Source: Gordonia otitidis NBRC 100426
Lineage (GTDB): Bacteria; Actinomycetota; Actinomycetes; Mycobacteriales; Mycobacteriaceae
Length of the DNA: 61,038 bases
Direction: 5' to 3'
Assembly: GCF_000248075.1 (NCBI RefSeq)
Contig: NZ_BAFB01000130.1
Coordinates: 1 to 61,038, forward strand
Shown here: positions 49,890 through 58,015 of the stretch, piece after piece
Numbering within the stretch: the stretch's first letter is position 1
Layout: each line of letters begins with the position of its first letter
Translations under genes and position numbers: made by a program
The notes under the pieces: model-generated
What the model saw: only the letters and a program-made list of their open reading frames with translations
Told to the model about the DNA's origin: nothing
Databases searched by the model: none

Positions 49890-51017
49890 GTGAAGACCAA
49901 AGGTGCCCTCCTGTGGGGCCTGAACGAACCGTGGTCGGTCGAGGAGATCGAGATCGGTGATCCGCGCAAGGGTGAGGTCAAGGTACGCGTGGAAGCTGCG
50001 GGCATCTGCCACTCCGATCACCACCTGGTGACCGGTGCGTCACCGATGCCCGCGTTCCCGATTCTCGGTGGACACGAGGGTGCAGGCGTGGTCACCGAGG
50101 TCGGCGAGGGAGTCGACCGCTATGTGCCCGGTGATCACATCGTGTTCTCGTTCATTCCGGCATGTGGGCACTGCCCCGCGTGTCAGGAGGGATACCGCAA
50201 CCTCTGCGATCTCGGCGCCGGGCTGCTCATGGGAGCGTCGATCTCCGACGGTTCCTTTCGTATCCGGGCTCGCGGCGCAGACGCCTACCCTATGTCGCTG
50301 CTCGGAACCTTCTCGCCGTACGCGGTGGTGCATCAGGATTCGGTGGTCAAGATCGACCCGACCATTCCGTTCGAGTACGCCTGTCTCGTCGGTTGCGGCG
50401 TCACAACGGGTTTCGGGTCCGCGGTGCACACCGCAGACATCCAGCCAGGGCACGACGTGGGCGTGATCGGCATCGGAGGCGTCGGCGCCGCTGCCATCCA
50501 GGGGGCGGTTCGGGCGGGCGCACGAAACATCGTCGCCATTGATCCGGTGCCCTGGAAGTTGGAGCAGGCCAAGAAGTTCGGTGCAACCCACACCTTCGCT
50601 TCCGTGGCCGAGGCGATGGGACCCGTTGTCGAGCTGACCCACGGCAGGATGCTGCGCAAGGTCATCGTGACCGCGGGTGACGTGAAGGGTGCAGAACTCG
50701 ATTCGTGGATGTCGATCACGAGTAAAGCGGACGACTGCGTGCTCACCGGCGTCGGAAATCTGCTCGATTCCGATGTGACACTGACGTTGTCGATGCTCAC
50801 GCTCATGCAGAAGAGTCTCCGCGGATCGATTTTCGGGGGAGCCAATCCACAGTTCGACATCCCGATGCTGTTGTCGCTCTACCAGAACCAACAACTCGAC
50901 CTGGAGGGCATGGTCACCAGGACGTACACGCTCGAACAGATCAACGACGCTTTCGACGACATGTTGGACGGCCGCAACATCCGTGGTGTCATCCGCTACG
51001 CCGAGGCTGATTGGTGA
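49890..51017 (+). CDS. NDMA-dependent (mycofactocin-type) alcohol dehydrogenase
   Basis: A 375-residue zinc alcohol dehydrogenase. Catalytic zinc ligands Cys40 (AGICHSDHH) and His62-Glu63 (GGHEGAG), structural zinc ligands Cys92/95/98/106 (CGHCPACQEGYRNLC), and the nucleotide motif VIGIGGVGAAAIQGAVRAG are all present. MKTKGALLWGLNEPWSVEEI and CLVGCGVTTGFGSAVHTAD match the NDMA-dependent group that needs mycofactocin. It would oxidise a primary or secondary alcohol and pass electrons to mycofactocin. The stop overlaps the next start by 4 bases (GTGA). Confidence 0.9.
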   Translation: MKTKGALLWGLNEPWSVEEIEIGDPRKGEVKVRVEAAGICHSDHHLVTGASPMPAFPILGGHEGAGVVTEVGEGVDRYVPGDHIVFSFIPACGHCPACQEGYRNLCDLGAGLLMGASISDGSFRIRARGADAYPMSLLGTFSPYAVVHQDSVVKIDPTIPFEYACLVGCGVTTGFGSAVHTADIQPGHDVGVIGIGGVGAAAIQGAVRAGARNIVAIDPVPWKLEQAKKFGATHTFASVAEAMGPVVELTHGRMLRKVIVTAGDVKGAELDSWMSITSKADDCVLTGVGNLLDSDVTLTLSMLTLMQKSLRGSIFGGANPQFDIPMLLSLYQNQQLDLEGMVTRTYTLEQINDAFDDMLDGRNIRGVIRYAEADW

Positions 51018-51892
51018 ACGCGAGTTCCACATTCGTCGTCACGGGCTCCGCGTCGGGAATCGGGGCGGCGGTCGCGGCACGGTTGCGCGGTGGCGGCCAC
51101 ACCGTGATCGGTGTGGACCTCCACGATGCCGATGTCGTCGCCGACCTCGCGGCGCAGTCGGGGCGCCGAGCTGCGATCGACGGCGTTCTGGCGCTGTGTG
51201 GCGGCCACCTCGACGGGGCCGTGATGGTGGCGGGCGTGGGGCCCGGCGCAGGCGCCGAGGATCAGATTGCCACGGTCAACGTCCTCGGGGTCACCGACTT
51301 GTTGTCGGGCTGGCGCGATGCCCTGTGTGCCGACGGAGGAGGCAAGGTCGTCGTCTTCGGTTCGAATTCGTCGACGACGACGCCGTTCGTCCCCGAAAGT
51401 GCGGTGCGGCGACTCGTGCGCGGCGAGGTCGATGCCGCCGTGGCACAGATCCGCAGGCGCAAAGGACTCTCGGCCGCCATCGCGTATGCGGCGTCGAAAC
51501 TGGCGGTGACGCGTTGGGCGCGCACGCAGGCGGCGAGTCCCGCGTGGGCGGGGTGCGGCGTGCGTATCAACGTGGTGACCCCGGGGCCGGTGTTGACGCC
51601 GATGCTGCGTGCACAACTCGACGGGCCGGAGGGTCGTCGGGTTCGCGCCTTTCCGGTTCCCGTCGGAGGCTTCGGCGATCCCGAACAGTTCGCGGCCGTC
51701 GTCGAGTTCCTGTTGTCGCCGGAGGCCGATTTCATCGCGGGAGCCGTCCTGACCGTCGACGGCGGGACCGAGGCTCTGCTCCGTGACGACTGGCCACGTC
51801 GTCTCCCCGTGACGAAGCTTCCGCGGTTGCTGATGTCGATGCGCTCGCGCCGGTCGTCCCGTGGCCTCCTGGTGGGATCGTCGTCGGCCTGA
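51014..51892 (+). CDS. SDR resembling 3-alpha-hydroxysteroid dehydrogenase
   Basis: A 292-residue short-chain dehydrogenase. FVVTGSASGIGAAVAARLRG (residues 8-27) is the nucleotide site. IGVDLHDADVVADLAAQSGR followed by a DGAVMVAGVGP segment closely follows the Comamonas 3-alpha-HSD pattern (GIDIRDAEVIADLS, CAGLGP). The Tyr-x-x-x-Lys motif (YAASKLAV) and Ser are present. GTG 51014 overlaps the ADH stop, so coupling is strong. The C-terminus carries a basic 35-residue extension. The steroid specificity is by similarity only. Confidence 0.86.
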   Translation: MNASSTFVVTGSASGIGAAVAARLRGGGHTVIGVDLHDADVVADLAAQSGRRAAIDGVLALCGGHLDGAVMVAGVGPGAGAEDQIATVNVLGVTDLLSGWRDALCADGGGKVVVFGSNSSTTTPFVPESAVRRLVRGEVDAAVAQIRRRKGLSAAIAYAASKLAVTRWARTQAASPAWAGCGVRINVVTPGPVLTPMLRAQLDGPEGRRVRAFPVPVGGFGDPEQFAAVVEFLLSPEADFIAGAVLTVDGGTEALLRDDWPRRLPVTKLPRLLMSMRSRRSSRGLLVGSSSA

Positions 51893-51918
51893 CGGATGAG
51901 CGAAACGCGCGAGAGGCA

Positions 51919-51924
51919 TAGACT
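51919..51924 (+). promoter_or_regulatory. leaderless -10 box of the XRE-cupin gene
   Basis: TAGACT, exactly 7 bases before ATG 51932. Confidence 0.5.
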
Positions 51925-51931
51925 CTTGCGC

Positions 51932-52549
51932 ATGGAGCAAGAGCTTGACGACGTCGTGCGCCGGCGCATCAGAGGTCTGCGCATGGCGAAGGGGTGGACG
52001 CTGGATTCGCTCGCCTCCCGATGCGACATGAGTCCGTCGACCCTGAGTCGCATCGAGACGGGTGGACGACGCGTCGCGCTCGATCAGATCGTGGCGATCT
52101 CCCGCGCGTTGGGAACCACCGTCGACCAGCTGATGGAGCCCGCCGCCGACGAGGACGTAGTGATCCGACCCGAACCACACTCAGCTGCCGACGGTGTGAT
52201 CGTGTGGCCGCTGTCGGGGTCGGACACACCCGGAGGTGTCTCGGTCGCCAAGATGCGCATCGATCCCGGACGTCCGATCGACCCGAAGGCACTCGGGGTG
52301 CACCCTGGCAGGGAGTGGTTCACCGTGCTGTCGGGCACCGTCGAGCTCTGGCTGGGTGACCGCGTCATCCTGATTCCCGCAGGCCAGGCGGCGGAGTTCG
52401 CGACGATGATCCCCCATGCGATAGGCGCGCGTGGGGGACCGGCCGAGATCGTGTCGATCTTCGACCACGACGGCGAACGCGCCCATTTGGGTCCGATTCG
52501 TCGGGCTCGCCGCGACGGGCGGACACCCCGACGGTCGTCGGAAATCTGA
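51932..52549 (+). CDS. XRE-cupin transcriptional regulator (end of the right arm)
   Basis: A 205-residue protein. The helix-turn-helix reads IRGLRMAKGWTLDSLASRCD then MSPSTLSRIETGGRRVALDQ (residues about 12-55). The C-terminal cupin (REWFTVLSGTVELWLGDRVI, then LIPAGQAAEFATMIPHAIGA) has the metal/ligand-binding barrel pattern. ATG 51932 is leaderless (TAGACT); an in-frame ATG at 51896 would add 12 residues. It is the obvious local regulator of the divergent Lux-like cluster. Confidence 0.87.
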   Translation: MEQELDDVVRRRIRGLRMAKGWTLDSLASRCDMSPSTLSRIETGGRRVALDQIVAISRALGTTVDQLMEPAADEDVVIRPEPHSAADGVIVWPLSGSDTPGGVSVAKMRIDPGRPIDPKALGVHPGREWFTVLSGTVELWLGDRVILIPAGQAAEFATMIPHAIGARGGPAEIVSIFDHDGERAHLGPIRRARRDGRTPRRSSEI

Positions 52550-52593
52550 GGGAGATCACAGGTCTTCGACGGCGAGCCCTCATATGCGATCGC

Positions 52594-52599
52594 TATTGT
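52594..52599 (+). promoter_or_regulatory. leaderless -10 box of the L,D-transpeptidase gene
   Basis: TATTGT, 7 bases before ATG 52607. Confidence 0.5.
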
Positions 52600-52606
52600 G
52601 TATTCG

Positions 52607-53866
52607 ATGTCCGAGAACACAATGCCCACTCGTCGTGCGGTGCTCGTCACCGGCGGCCTCGCCACGATGGCGGGACTCGTCGTTGCCGCGTGCGGTCGGT
52701 CGAACGACACGCAGAAGGCCAGCGGCCCTGCGAAGCCCACGGTAGGCGTCCAGTACACGCCGTCGCTGACCGACGAGAAAGCGCCGAATCCGACCGCGAA
52801 GGTCGAGGTCAAGGCCACCGACGGGGTGCTCAACCCGGACGTCAAACTCCTCAACCCGGCAGGCAAGGCCGTCGCCGGGACGATGTCGGACGACCGTAAG
52901 ACGTTCACCATCACCGAGGCACTCGGCTACGGCACCACCTACACCTGGCAGGGCAGTGCCACCGGATACGACCGGGTCAGCACACCGGTGGAGGGCAAGT
53001 TCACCACTCTCGACCCGAAGACGCAGCTGAACGTCGTCGTCAACATCGCCGACGGCCAAGAGGTGGGCATCGCGGCACCGTTGATCCTCAAGTTCGACGG
53101 CACAGTCGACGACAAGGAAGCCGTCGAACGTGCGCTGACGTTGACCACCGAGCCGCCGACCGAGGGTGCCTGGGCGTGGCTCGGTGAGGACAACGGTTCG
53201 CGTGTGCACTGGCGCTCCAAGGAGTACATGGCACCCGGCACCAAGATCCACATGTCGGCGAAGCTTTACGGACTCGACCACGGCGACGGCGCCTACGGGG
53301 CCGCCGACGTCACGAGTGACTACACCGTCGGACGGTCGCAGATCGTGAAGGCCGACGCGGGAAGCCACCAGATCGTCGTCGTCCGTGACGGCGCGACGTT
53401 GATGACGCTGCCCTGCAGTTACGGACAGGGCGACGTCGACCGCAACGTCACCCGCTCCGGTATCCACGTGGTCAGCGAAAAGCACGAAGACTTCTACATG
53501 AGCAATCCTGCCGCGGGGTACTTCAACATCCACGAGCGCTGGGCTGTGCGTATCTCCAACAACGGCGAGTTCATCCACGCCAACCCGGAAACCGTTGGTG
53601 TGCAAGGTGCGTCGAACGTCACCAACGGCTGCATCAACCTCTCCCTGGAGAACGCGCAGCAATACTTCAACACCGCTGTCTACGGCGATCCGGTAGAGGT
53701 GACCGGTACCCGAATCGATCTGTCGGAGGCCGACGGCGACATCTTCGACTGGACCTACGACTGGCCGACGTGGAAGTCCATGTCGGCGATCAAGGGTGAA
53801 CCGCGAACCGCGTCGGCGCCCGCGACACCGAAGGGCGCCCCGACCTCGGTGGGCGCGCCGAACTGA
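52607..53866 (+). CDS. lprQ: L,D-transpeptidase lipoprotein (LdtMt5 / LprQ-like)
   Basis: A 419-residue protein. The twin-Arg signal has TRRAVLVTGGLATMAGLVVAAC with lipid Cys at about residue 29, possibly Tat-exported. Ig-like domains follow (about 55-270), then the YkuD catalytic domain with the HANPE segment and NGCINLS, catalytic Cys342. It forms 3-3 crosslinks in peptidoglycan. ATG 52607 is leaderless. M. tuberculosis lprQ (Rv0483) lies next to an SDR (Rv0484c) and a ROK gene (Rv0485), as here. Confidence 0.92.
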   Translation: MSENTMPTRRAVLVTGGLATMAGLVVAACGRSNDTQKASGPAKPTVGVQYTPSLTDEKAPNPTAKVEVKATDGVLNPDVKLLNPAGKAVAGTMSDDRKTFTITEALGYGTTYTWQGSATGYDRVSTPVEGKFTTLDPKTQLNVVVNIADGQEVGIAAPLILKFDGTVDDKEAVERALTLTTEPPTEGAWAWLGEDNGSRVHWRSKEYMAPGTKIHMSAKLYGLDHGDGAYGAADVTSDYTVGRSQIVKADAGSHQIVVVRDGATLMTLPCSYGQGDVDRNVTRSGIHVVSEKHEDFYMSNPAAGYFNIHERWAVRISNNGEFIHANPETVGVQGASNVTNGCINLSLENAQQYFNTAVYGDPVEVTGTRIDLSEADGDIFDWTYDWPTWKSMSAIKGEPRTASAPATPKGAPTSVGAPN

Positions 53867-53905
53867 CTCGATTGAGATCCCGGGTCACCCGTGCGGGGTC
53901 GGCGG

Positions 53906-54714
53906 TCAGCCGGTTTTGACGTTCCGGCGTGACGACGCCTGGTCGCGCGGACGGATGATGATCTGGTCGAGATCGACGTGCGGCGGCCGTGAGGCGACGA
54001 ATCCGACGACCTCTGCGATGTCGTCCGCCCGCAGTGGTGTCATCCCCGAGTAGACCGCGTCGGCGCGCTCCTTGTCGCCGCCGAACCGCACCAGCGAGAA
54101 ATCCGTCTCGACCATCCCGGGGCAGATCTCGGTGAGCCGGATCGGCTTTCCCAACAGCTCGAAGCGCAGCGTGCGGTGCAGCACGCCCTCGGCATGCTTG
54201 GCCGACGTGTATCCCGAACCGTTGTCGTAGACCTCGAGCGCGGCGGTCGAGGTGATCGTGACGATCAGCCCGTCGCCTGACGCCTCGAGCGCGGGCAGGA
54301 GTGCCTTGGTGATGCGCAATGTGCCCAGCACGTTGGTCTCCCACATCCAGCGCCAGTCGTCGAGGTCGGCGGTCGCGACGGGGTCGAGTCCCTTCGCGCC
54401 GCCCGCGTTGTTGACCAGGACGTCGACGTGGCCGAGGCCGTCGACGAACCGAGCGACCGACTCGTCGTCGGTGATGTCGAGTTGTCTTCCGGTGCCACGA
54501 TTTCAGTCGCGAGTTCGGTGATGCGGTCGACGCGTCGCGCGCCGACCACCACGTGATAACCCGCGGCGGCGAGCGTGCGGGCCACGGCTTCGCCGATACC
54601 GGAGCTTGCGCCGGTCACCACGGCGGTCTTCGCGCCGTCGGTGGTCGACGCCGGGTGGTCGGCACCCCCGTTCGGTCTCGCTACAGAAGTCGGGTCGTCG
54701 GAGGATGTGGTCAT
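53906..54714 (-). pseudogene. SDR family oxidoreductase (Rv0484c-like), frameshifted by one base
   Basis: The N-terminal half (54714 down to about 54505) reads TAVVTGASSGIGEAVARTLA and ends at ELATEI. After it, one base is missing; the correct continuation is GGTGRQLDITDDESVARF then HVDVLVNNAGGAKGLDPVAT and the second half (YTSAKHAEGVLH; the catalytic YxxxK) in the shifted frame to the stop at 53906. A single inserted base near 54503-54508 restores 269 residues. The site (plus strand GGTGCCACGATTT) is not a homopolymer. Leaderless TAGGGT box before the ATG. Otherwise intact, so a recent lesion or a base-calling error. Confidence 0.87.
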
Positions 54715-54720
54715 GGTTCA

Positions 54721-54726
54721 ACCCTA
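54721..54726 (-). promoter_or_regulatory. leaderless -10 box of the frameshifted SDR gene
   Basis: TAGGGT on the minus strand, 6 bases before ATG 54714. Confidence 0.4.
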
Positions 54727-54793
54727 ACGACAGCAGCGGTGGCGTGAGCAGGTGTCGTCGCGTGGGTGTGCCTTGTCGATCGCCCGCCGCTGC

Positions 54794-54799
54794 TACATT
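54794..54799 (+). promoter_or_regulatory. leaderless -10 box of the ROK gene
   Basis: TACATT, 6 bases before ATG 54806. Confidence 0.5.
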
Positions 54800-54805
54800 C
54801 AGCGC

Positions 54806-55924
54806 ATGCTGCGAGGAGTCGTCCCGGCGACATTGCAGATCGGCTCGACGCCCGCTGCGGCCGTGCTGCACGCGATCCGGGTTGGTGCGCCGGTCACCCG
54901 TGACCGGCTGGCCGACATCACCGGGCTGTCACCGGCAACCATCAATCGGCAGGTCACAGCGCTCGCCGGACTGGGGCTGATCACCGAGCGACCAGATCTC
55001 GTCAGCCCGGGCAGCATCGGACGTCCGAAGAACCCGCTCACCCTCGATCGCGATGCTCTGTGTGCGGCGGGCATGCACATCGGCGCGCGGCGGACCCTGC
55101 TGACCATCGTGGACATGGGTGGACGTCCGCTCTACAGCCACGCCGTCCTGACCCCGCAGGGCGACGCCGACGCCGCGCTCGACGAACTCTGCGGACAACT
55201 GCGCGAACTCGCCGACCGTTTCTCCGGACGACGCCTGCTGTGGGGTGGGGCGGCGATCGGCGGGTCGGTCGACGCGGTGTCCGGCCACGTCGATCATCCG
55301 ATCCTCGGATGGCGTCGGGCGCCACTCGGCACCGTCCTGGCCGACGCGCTCGCGGTACCTGTCTCGGTCTGTGAGCACGTCGAGGCCATGGCTGCCGCCG
55401 AGTTGCTACTCGGCCAGACGATCGTCGACGCCGCGTCGGGCCTGTTCTTCTACGCGCGCGAGACCACCGGCATGGCGATGACTCTCAACGGTCGTGTGCA
55501 CATCCCGGTACGGGGCGCGGGCAGTATCGCGCACATCAGGGTCGACGCCCCGGTGCTGTGTCCCGGCCCGGGTGCGACGCTCTCCGACGTCATCGGCAGC
55601 GAGGCGACGCTGCGTGCCGCGCACCGGCTCCGGGTCGCGCCCGACGCGTCGCCGATCGTCGACGAACGGGCGCGCATCCTCGGTGAGGTGGTCGCGACAT
55701 TCCGCGATGCGCTCAACCCCGATTCCGTCGTCGTCGCGGGCGACGCCTTCGCGGCGCATCCGCACGGACTCGCCCCGGTGCAGGCGGCGTTCGACGCCGC
55801 GTCGAAAGTCGGCTGGCCGCTGGAACTCACGCCGTCGCTCTTCGGGGTCACAGTGCCCGAGGGCGCGGCAATCGTCGTGGCGCTCAGCGTGATCTACGCC
55901 GACCCGGTCGCCTCGCTCACGTAG
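54806..55924 (+). CDS. ROK family transcriptional regulator (Rv0485-like)
   Basis: A 372-residue protein. An N-terminal winged helix (VTRDRLADITGLSPATINRQ, residues about 29-48) is followed by a ROK (NagC/XylR) sugar-sensing domain (MHIGARRTLLTIVDMGGRPL and a WGGAAIGGSVDAVSG segment). The ROK zinc-binding Cys cluster (C-x-C-x4-C) is not clear. Rv0485 in M. tuberculosis regulates PE13/PPE18. ATG 54806 is leaderless. An 18-residue upstream extension is spurious. Confidence 0.9.
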   Translation: MLRGVVPATLQIGSTPAAAVLHAIRVGAPVTRDRLADITGLSPATINRQVTALAGLGLITERPDLVSPGSIGRPKNPLTLDRDALCAAGMHIGARRTLLTIVDMGGRPLYSHAVLTPQGDADAALDELCGQLRELADRFSGRRLLWGGAAIGGSVDAVSGHVDHPILGWRRAPLGTVLADALAVPVSVCEHVEAMAAAELLLGQTIVDAASGLFFYARETTGMAMTLNGRVHIPVRGAGSIAHIRVDAPVLCPGPGATLSDVIGSEATLRAAHRLRVAPDASPIVDERARILGEVVATFRDALNPDSVVVAGDAFAAHPHGLAPVQAAFDAASKVGWPLELTPSLFGVTVPEGAAIVVALSVIYADPVASLT

Positions 55925-56042
55925 GCGATACACGTCCGAAGCCGAGGTTTTGGGCTACTTGGACGGCGCGCCGCCTGTGTCGACACCGCACGTGTTCACG
56001 TCGTGTCCAACCGTCGATTGCGCGCCCGCGCCAATTCACCCT

Positions 56043-56048
56043 TACAGT
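56043..56048 (+). promoter_or_regulatory. leaderless -10 box of the transglutaminase-like gene
   Basis: TACAGT, 7 bases before ATG 56056. Confidence 0.5.
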
Positions 56049-56055
56049 GAGCGAC

Positions 56056-56880
56056 ATGTCGACTTCTCCCCTCACGCTTCCGCGCGACGTCTCAGCAGCC
56101 ATGACGATCTCCGTCACCGCCCCCACCGAACTCGAGATGCAGATAGCCGTGGCACGTATGCCAGGACTCGAACTCGACGAGAAACTCGTCGTCGCCGTCA
56201 ACGGCGACGAGATCACACCCGACGAGATCATCGATCCGCACGGTGGTCGTATCCATCGCATGAAGGTCGAATCGGGTGTCGTCGCCATCAACTACAGCGC
56301 TGCGGTGACCGCTCCGGCCAATCCGGTCGCGGTGGAACCGACCGATCGCTCGATGTATCTGCGGCCCAGCCGATATGCAGAGTGCGACAAGTTCTTCGGC
56401 TTCGCCGCCGGACAGTTCGACGCAGGCCTTCCCGACGGCGAACTGCTCGACCAGGTGACCGCCTTCGTCGAAGACCGCCTCGATTACATCCCCGGCGCCA
56501 GCGACCCCATCGACGGTGCCGTCGACACACTCCTGGCCGGCGCGGGTGTGTGCCGCGACTACGCGCACCTCGTCGTCGCGCTGCTGCGCGCCTTGAACAT
56601 TCCCGCCCGGCTGGTGGCGGTCTACGCACCCGGCTGTGACCCGATGGACTTCCACGCCGTCGCCGAGGCGCTCATCGAAGGGGAGTGGGTCGTGGTCGAC
56701 GCGACACGGCTGTCTCCGCGGCAGAGTCTCGTGCGCATCGCGACCGGCCGCGACGCAGCCGACACGGCGTTCCTCGACAATCACAGCGGCTCGATCTCTC
56801 TGGACAACTACCAGGTGCTCGCGACCGTCCGCGGAGATCTGCCTGTTGACGATGGCAAGGAGCGCATCAGCATACGATGA
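56056..56880 (+). CDS. transglutaminase-like cysteine protein
   Basis: A 274-residue protein of the transglutaminase-like superfamily. The triad Cys166 (GAGVCRDYAHL), His200 (DPMDFHAVAE) and Asp215 (WVVVDATRLSP) is visible. The N-terminal about 110 residues form a beta-rich domain. No signal peptide. Such bacterial proteins act as cysteine peptidases or in protein modification. The stop overlaps the -10 box of the next gene, so the two are tightly spaced (4-base gap). Confidence 0.88.
   Translation: MSTSPLTLPRDVSAAMTISVTAPTELEMQIAVARMPGLELDEKLVVAVNGDEITPDEIIDPHGGRIHRMKVESGVVAINYSAAVTAPANPVAVEPTDRSMYLRPSRYAECDKFFGFAAGQFDAGLPDGELLDQVTAFVEDRLDYIPGASDPIDGAVDTLLAGAGVCRDYAHLVVALLRALNIPARLVAVYAPGCDPMDFHAVAEALIEGEWVVVDATRLSPRQSLVRIATGRDAADTAFLDNHSGSISLDNYQVLATVRGDLPVDDGKERISIR
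56873..56878 (+). promoter_or_regulatory. leaderless -10 box of the metallopeptidase gene
   Basis: TACGAT lies within the last codons of the transglutaminase-like gene, 6 bases before ATG 56885. Confidence 0.45.
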
Positions 56881-56884
56881 ACTC

Positions 56885-57997
56885 ATGCATGCGCTGACAT
56901 GTCCCATCTGCAATGCGCTGTCGGATTTCCTCGGGCAGCAATGTGCCAACTGCGGCACGACGGTTGGCTTCCATCTGCCGAGTAGAACGCTCGTCGTCGC
57001 GTCCGAGGACGGTGTCGACATCGACGGCACCCGATGGGTGCGCTGCATCAACTGGGCCAGCGGCTGCAGCTGGATGACCCCGGCCGAGTTCTCCGAAGAG
57101 AATGCGGGGATGCGCGGCCGGTGTTTCCCCGATTCGCTGCTGCGTCGGATGCCGGACGCCGACGACCCGATCGGGCGGGAGAAGCTACCGTCGGCGCTGT
57201 CGGATCTGCGGATGCTCGTCTACCAGCTCGTCGACCTCGGGCTGCCCGTCGAACCGTTCTGGCGCAGCGAGGGCGGGCTGGCATTCGACCTGCTGTCGAG
57301 TCAGACGCTCGGCCGACCCGTCACGATCGGGCACGCGAACGGTGTCGTCACCATCGACATCTCGGAGACACAGGATGCCTACCGCGAGCGGCTGCGCGTG
57401 GATCTCGGGGAGGCCTACCGGACGATGCTCGGCCACTTCCGGCACGAAGTGGGTCACTACTACGAGAGCATCCTGGTCGAGAACGGCGACGGCGTCGACC
57501 GCTATCTCGACAGGTGTCGGCAGCTCTTCGGCGACGAGCGCGCGAGTTACAGCGACGCCATCGATCGGCACTACAAGTTCGGTGCGCCTGCGGACTGGGC
57601 CGACTCGTACATCTCCGAGTACGCAACGATGCACCCGTGGGAAGACTTTGCCGAGTGCTTCGCTCACTACCTGCACATCACCGGAACGATCGACACCGCA
57701 CGTGAATCGGGCGTCCGACTGGTCAACGAGCAGGTGCGTTTCGCCATGGACCGCGACATCATCCCCCTGGAGTCATACGCAGATCAGCCCATCGAACGGC
57801 TGCTCTACGACTGGAAGTGGTTGGGGACCATGTTCAATCGCGTCAACCAGTCGATGGGTGCGCGGCCGCTGTACCCGTTCGTCATCCCGCAGCCCGTCGT
57901 CGGCAAGCTCGGCTTCATCCACAAGGTCGTCCGCGAGACGGATAAGCGCTCGACGCACGACGACCCGCTCGTCGATCCGGTTCCCACTCCCGCGTGA
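56885..57997 (+). CDS. putative zinc-binding metallopeptidase with zinc ribbon
   Basis: A 370-residue protein of the putative zinc-binding metallopeptidase (Peptidase_Mx) type. The N-terminal zinc-ribbon pairs are Cys6-x2-Cys9 and Cys20-x2-Cys23; HEVGH at residues 187-191 (HFRHEVGHYYESIL) is the catalytic zinc site, with further Glu/His (HPWEDFAECFAHYL) downstream. Such proteins often neighbour transglutaminase-like genes. ATG 56885; a longer frame upstream overlaps the preceding gene. Confidence 0.9.
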   Translation: MHALTCPICNALSDFLGQQCANCGTTVGFHLPSRTLVVASEDGVDIDGTRWVRCINWASGCSWMTPAEFSEENAGMRGRCFPDSLLRRMPDADDPIGREKLPSALSDLRMLVYQLVDLGLPVEPFWRSEGGLAFDLLSSQTLGRPVTIGHANGVVTIDISETQDAYRERLRVDLGEAYRTMLGHFRHEVGHYYESILVENGDGVDRYLDRCRQLFGDERASYSDAIDRHYKFGAPADWADSYISEYATMHPWEDFAECFAHYLHITGTIDTARESGVRLVNEQVRFAMDRDIIPLESYADQPIERLLYDWKWLGTMFNRVNQSMGARPLYPFVIPQPVVGKLGFIHKVVRETDKRSTHDDPLVDPVPTPA

Positions 57998-58015
57998 ATC
58001 GTCGCGCAGGCGGGG

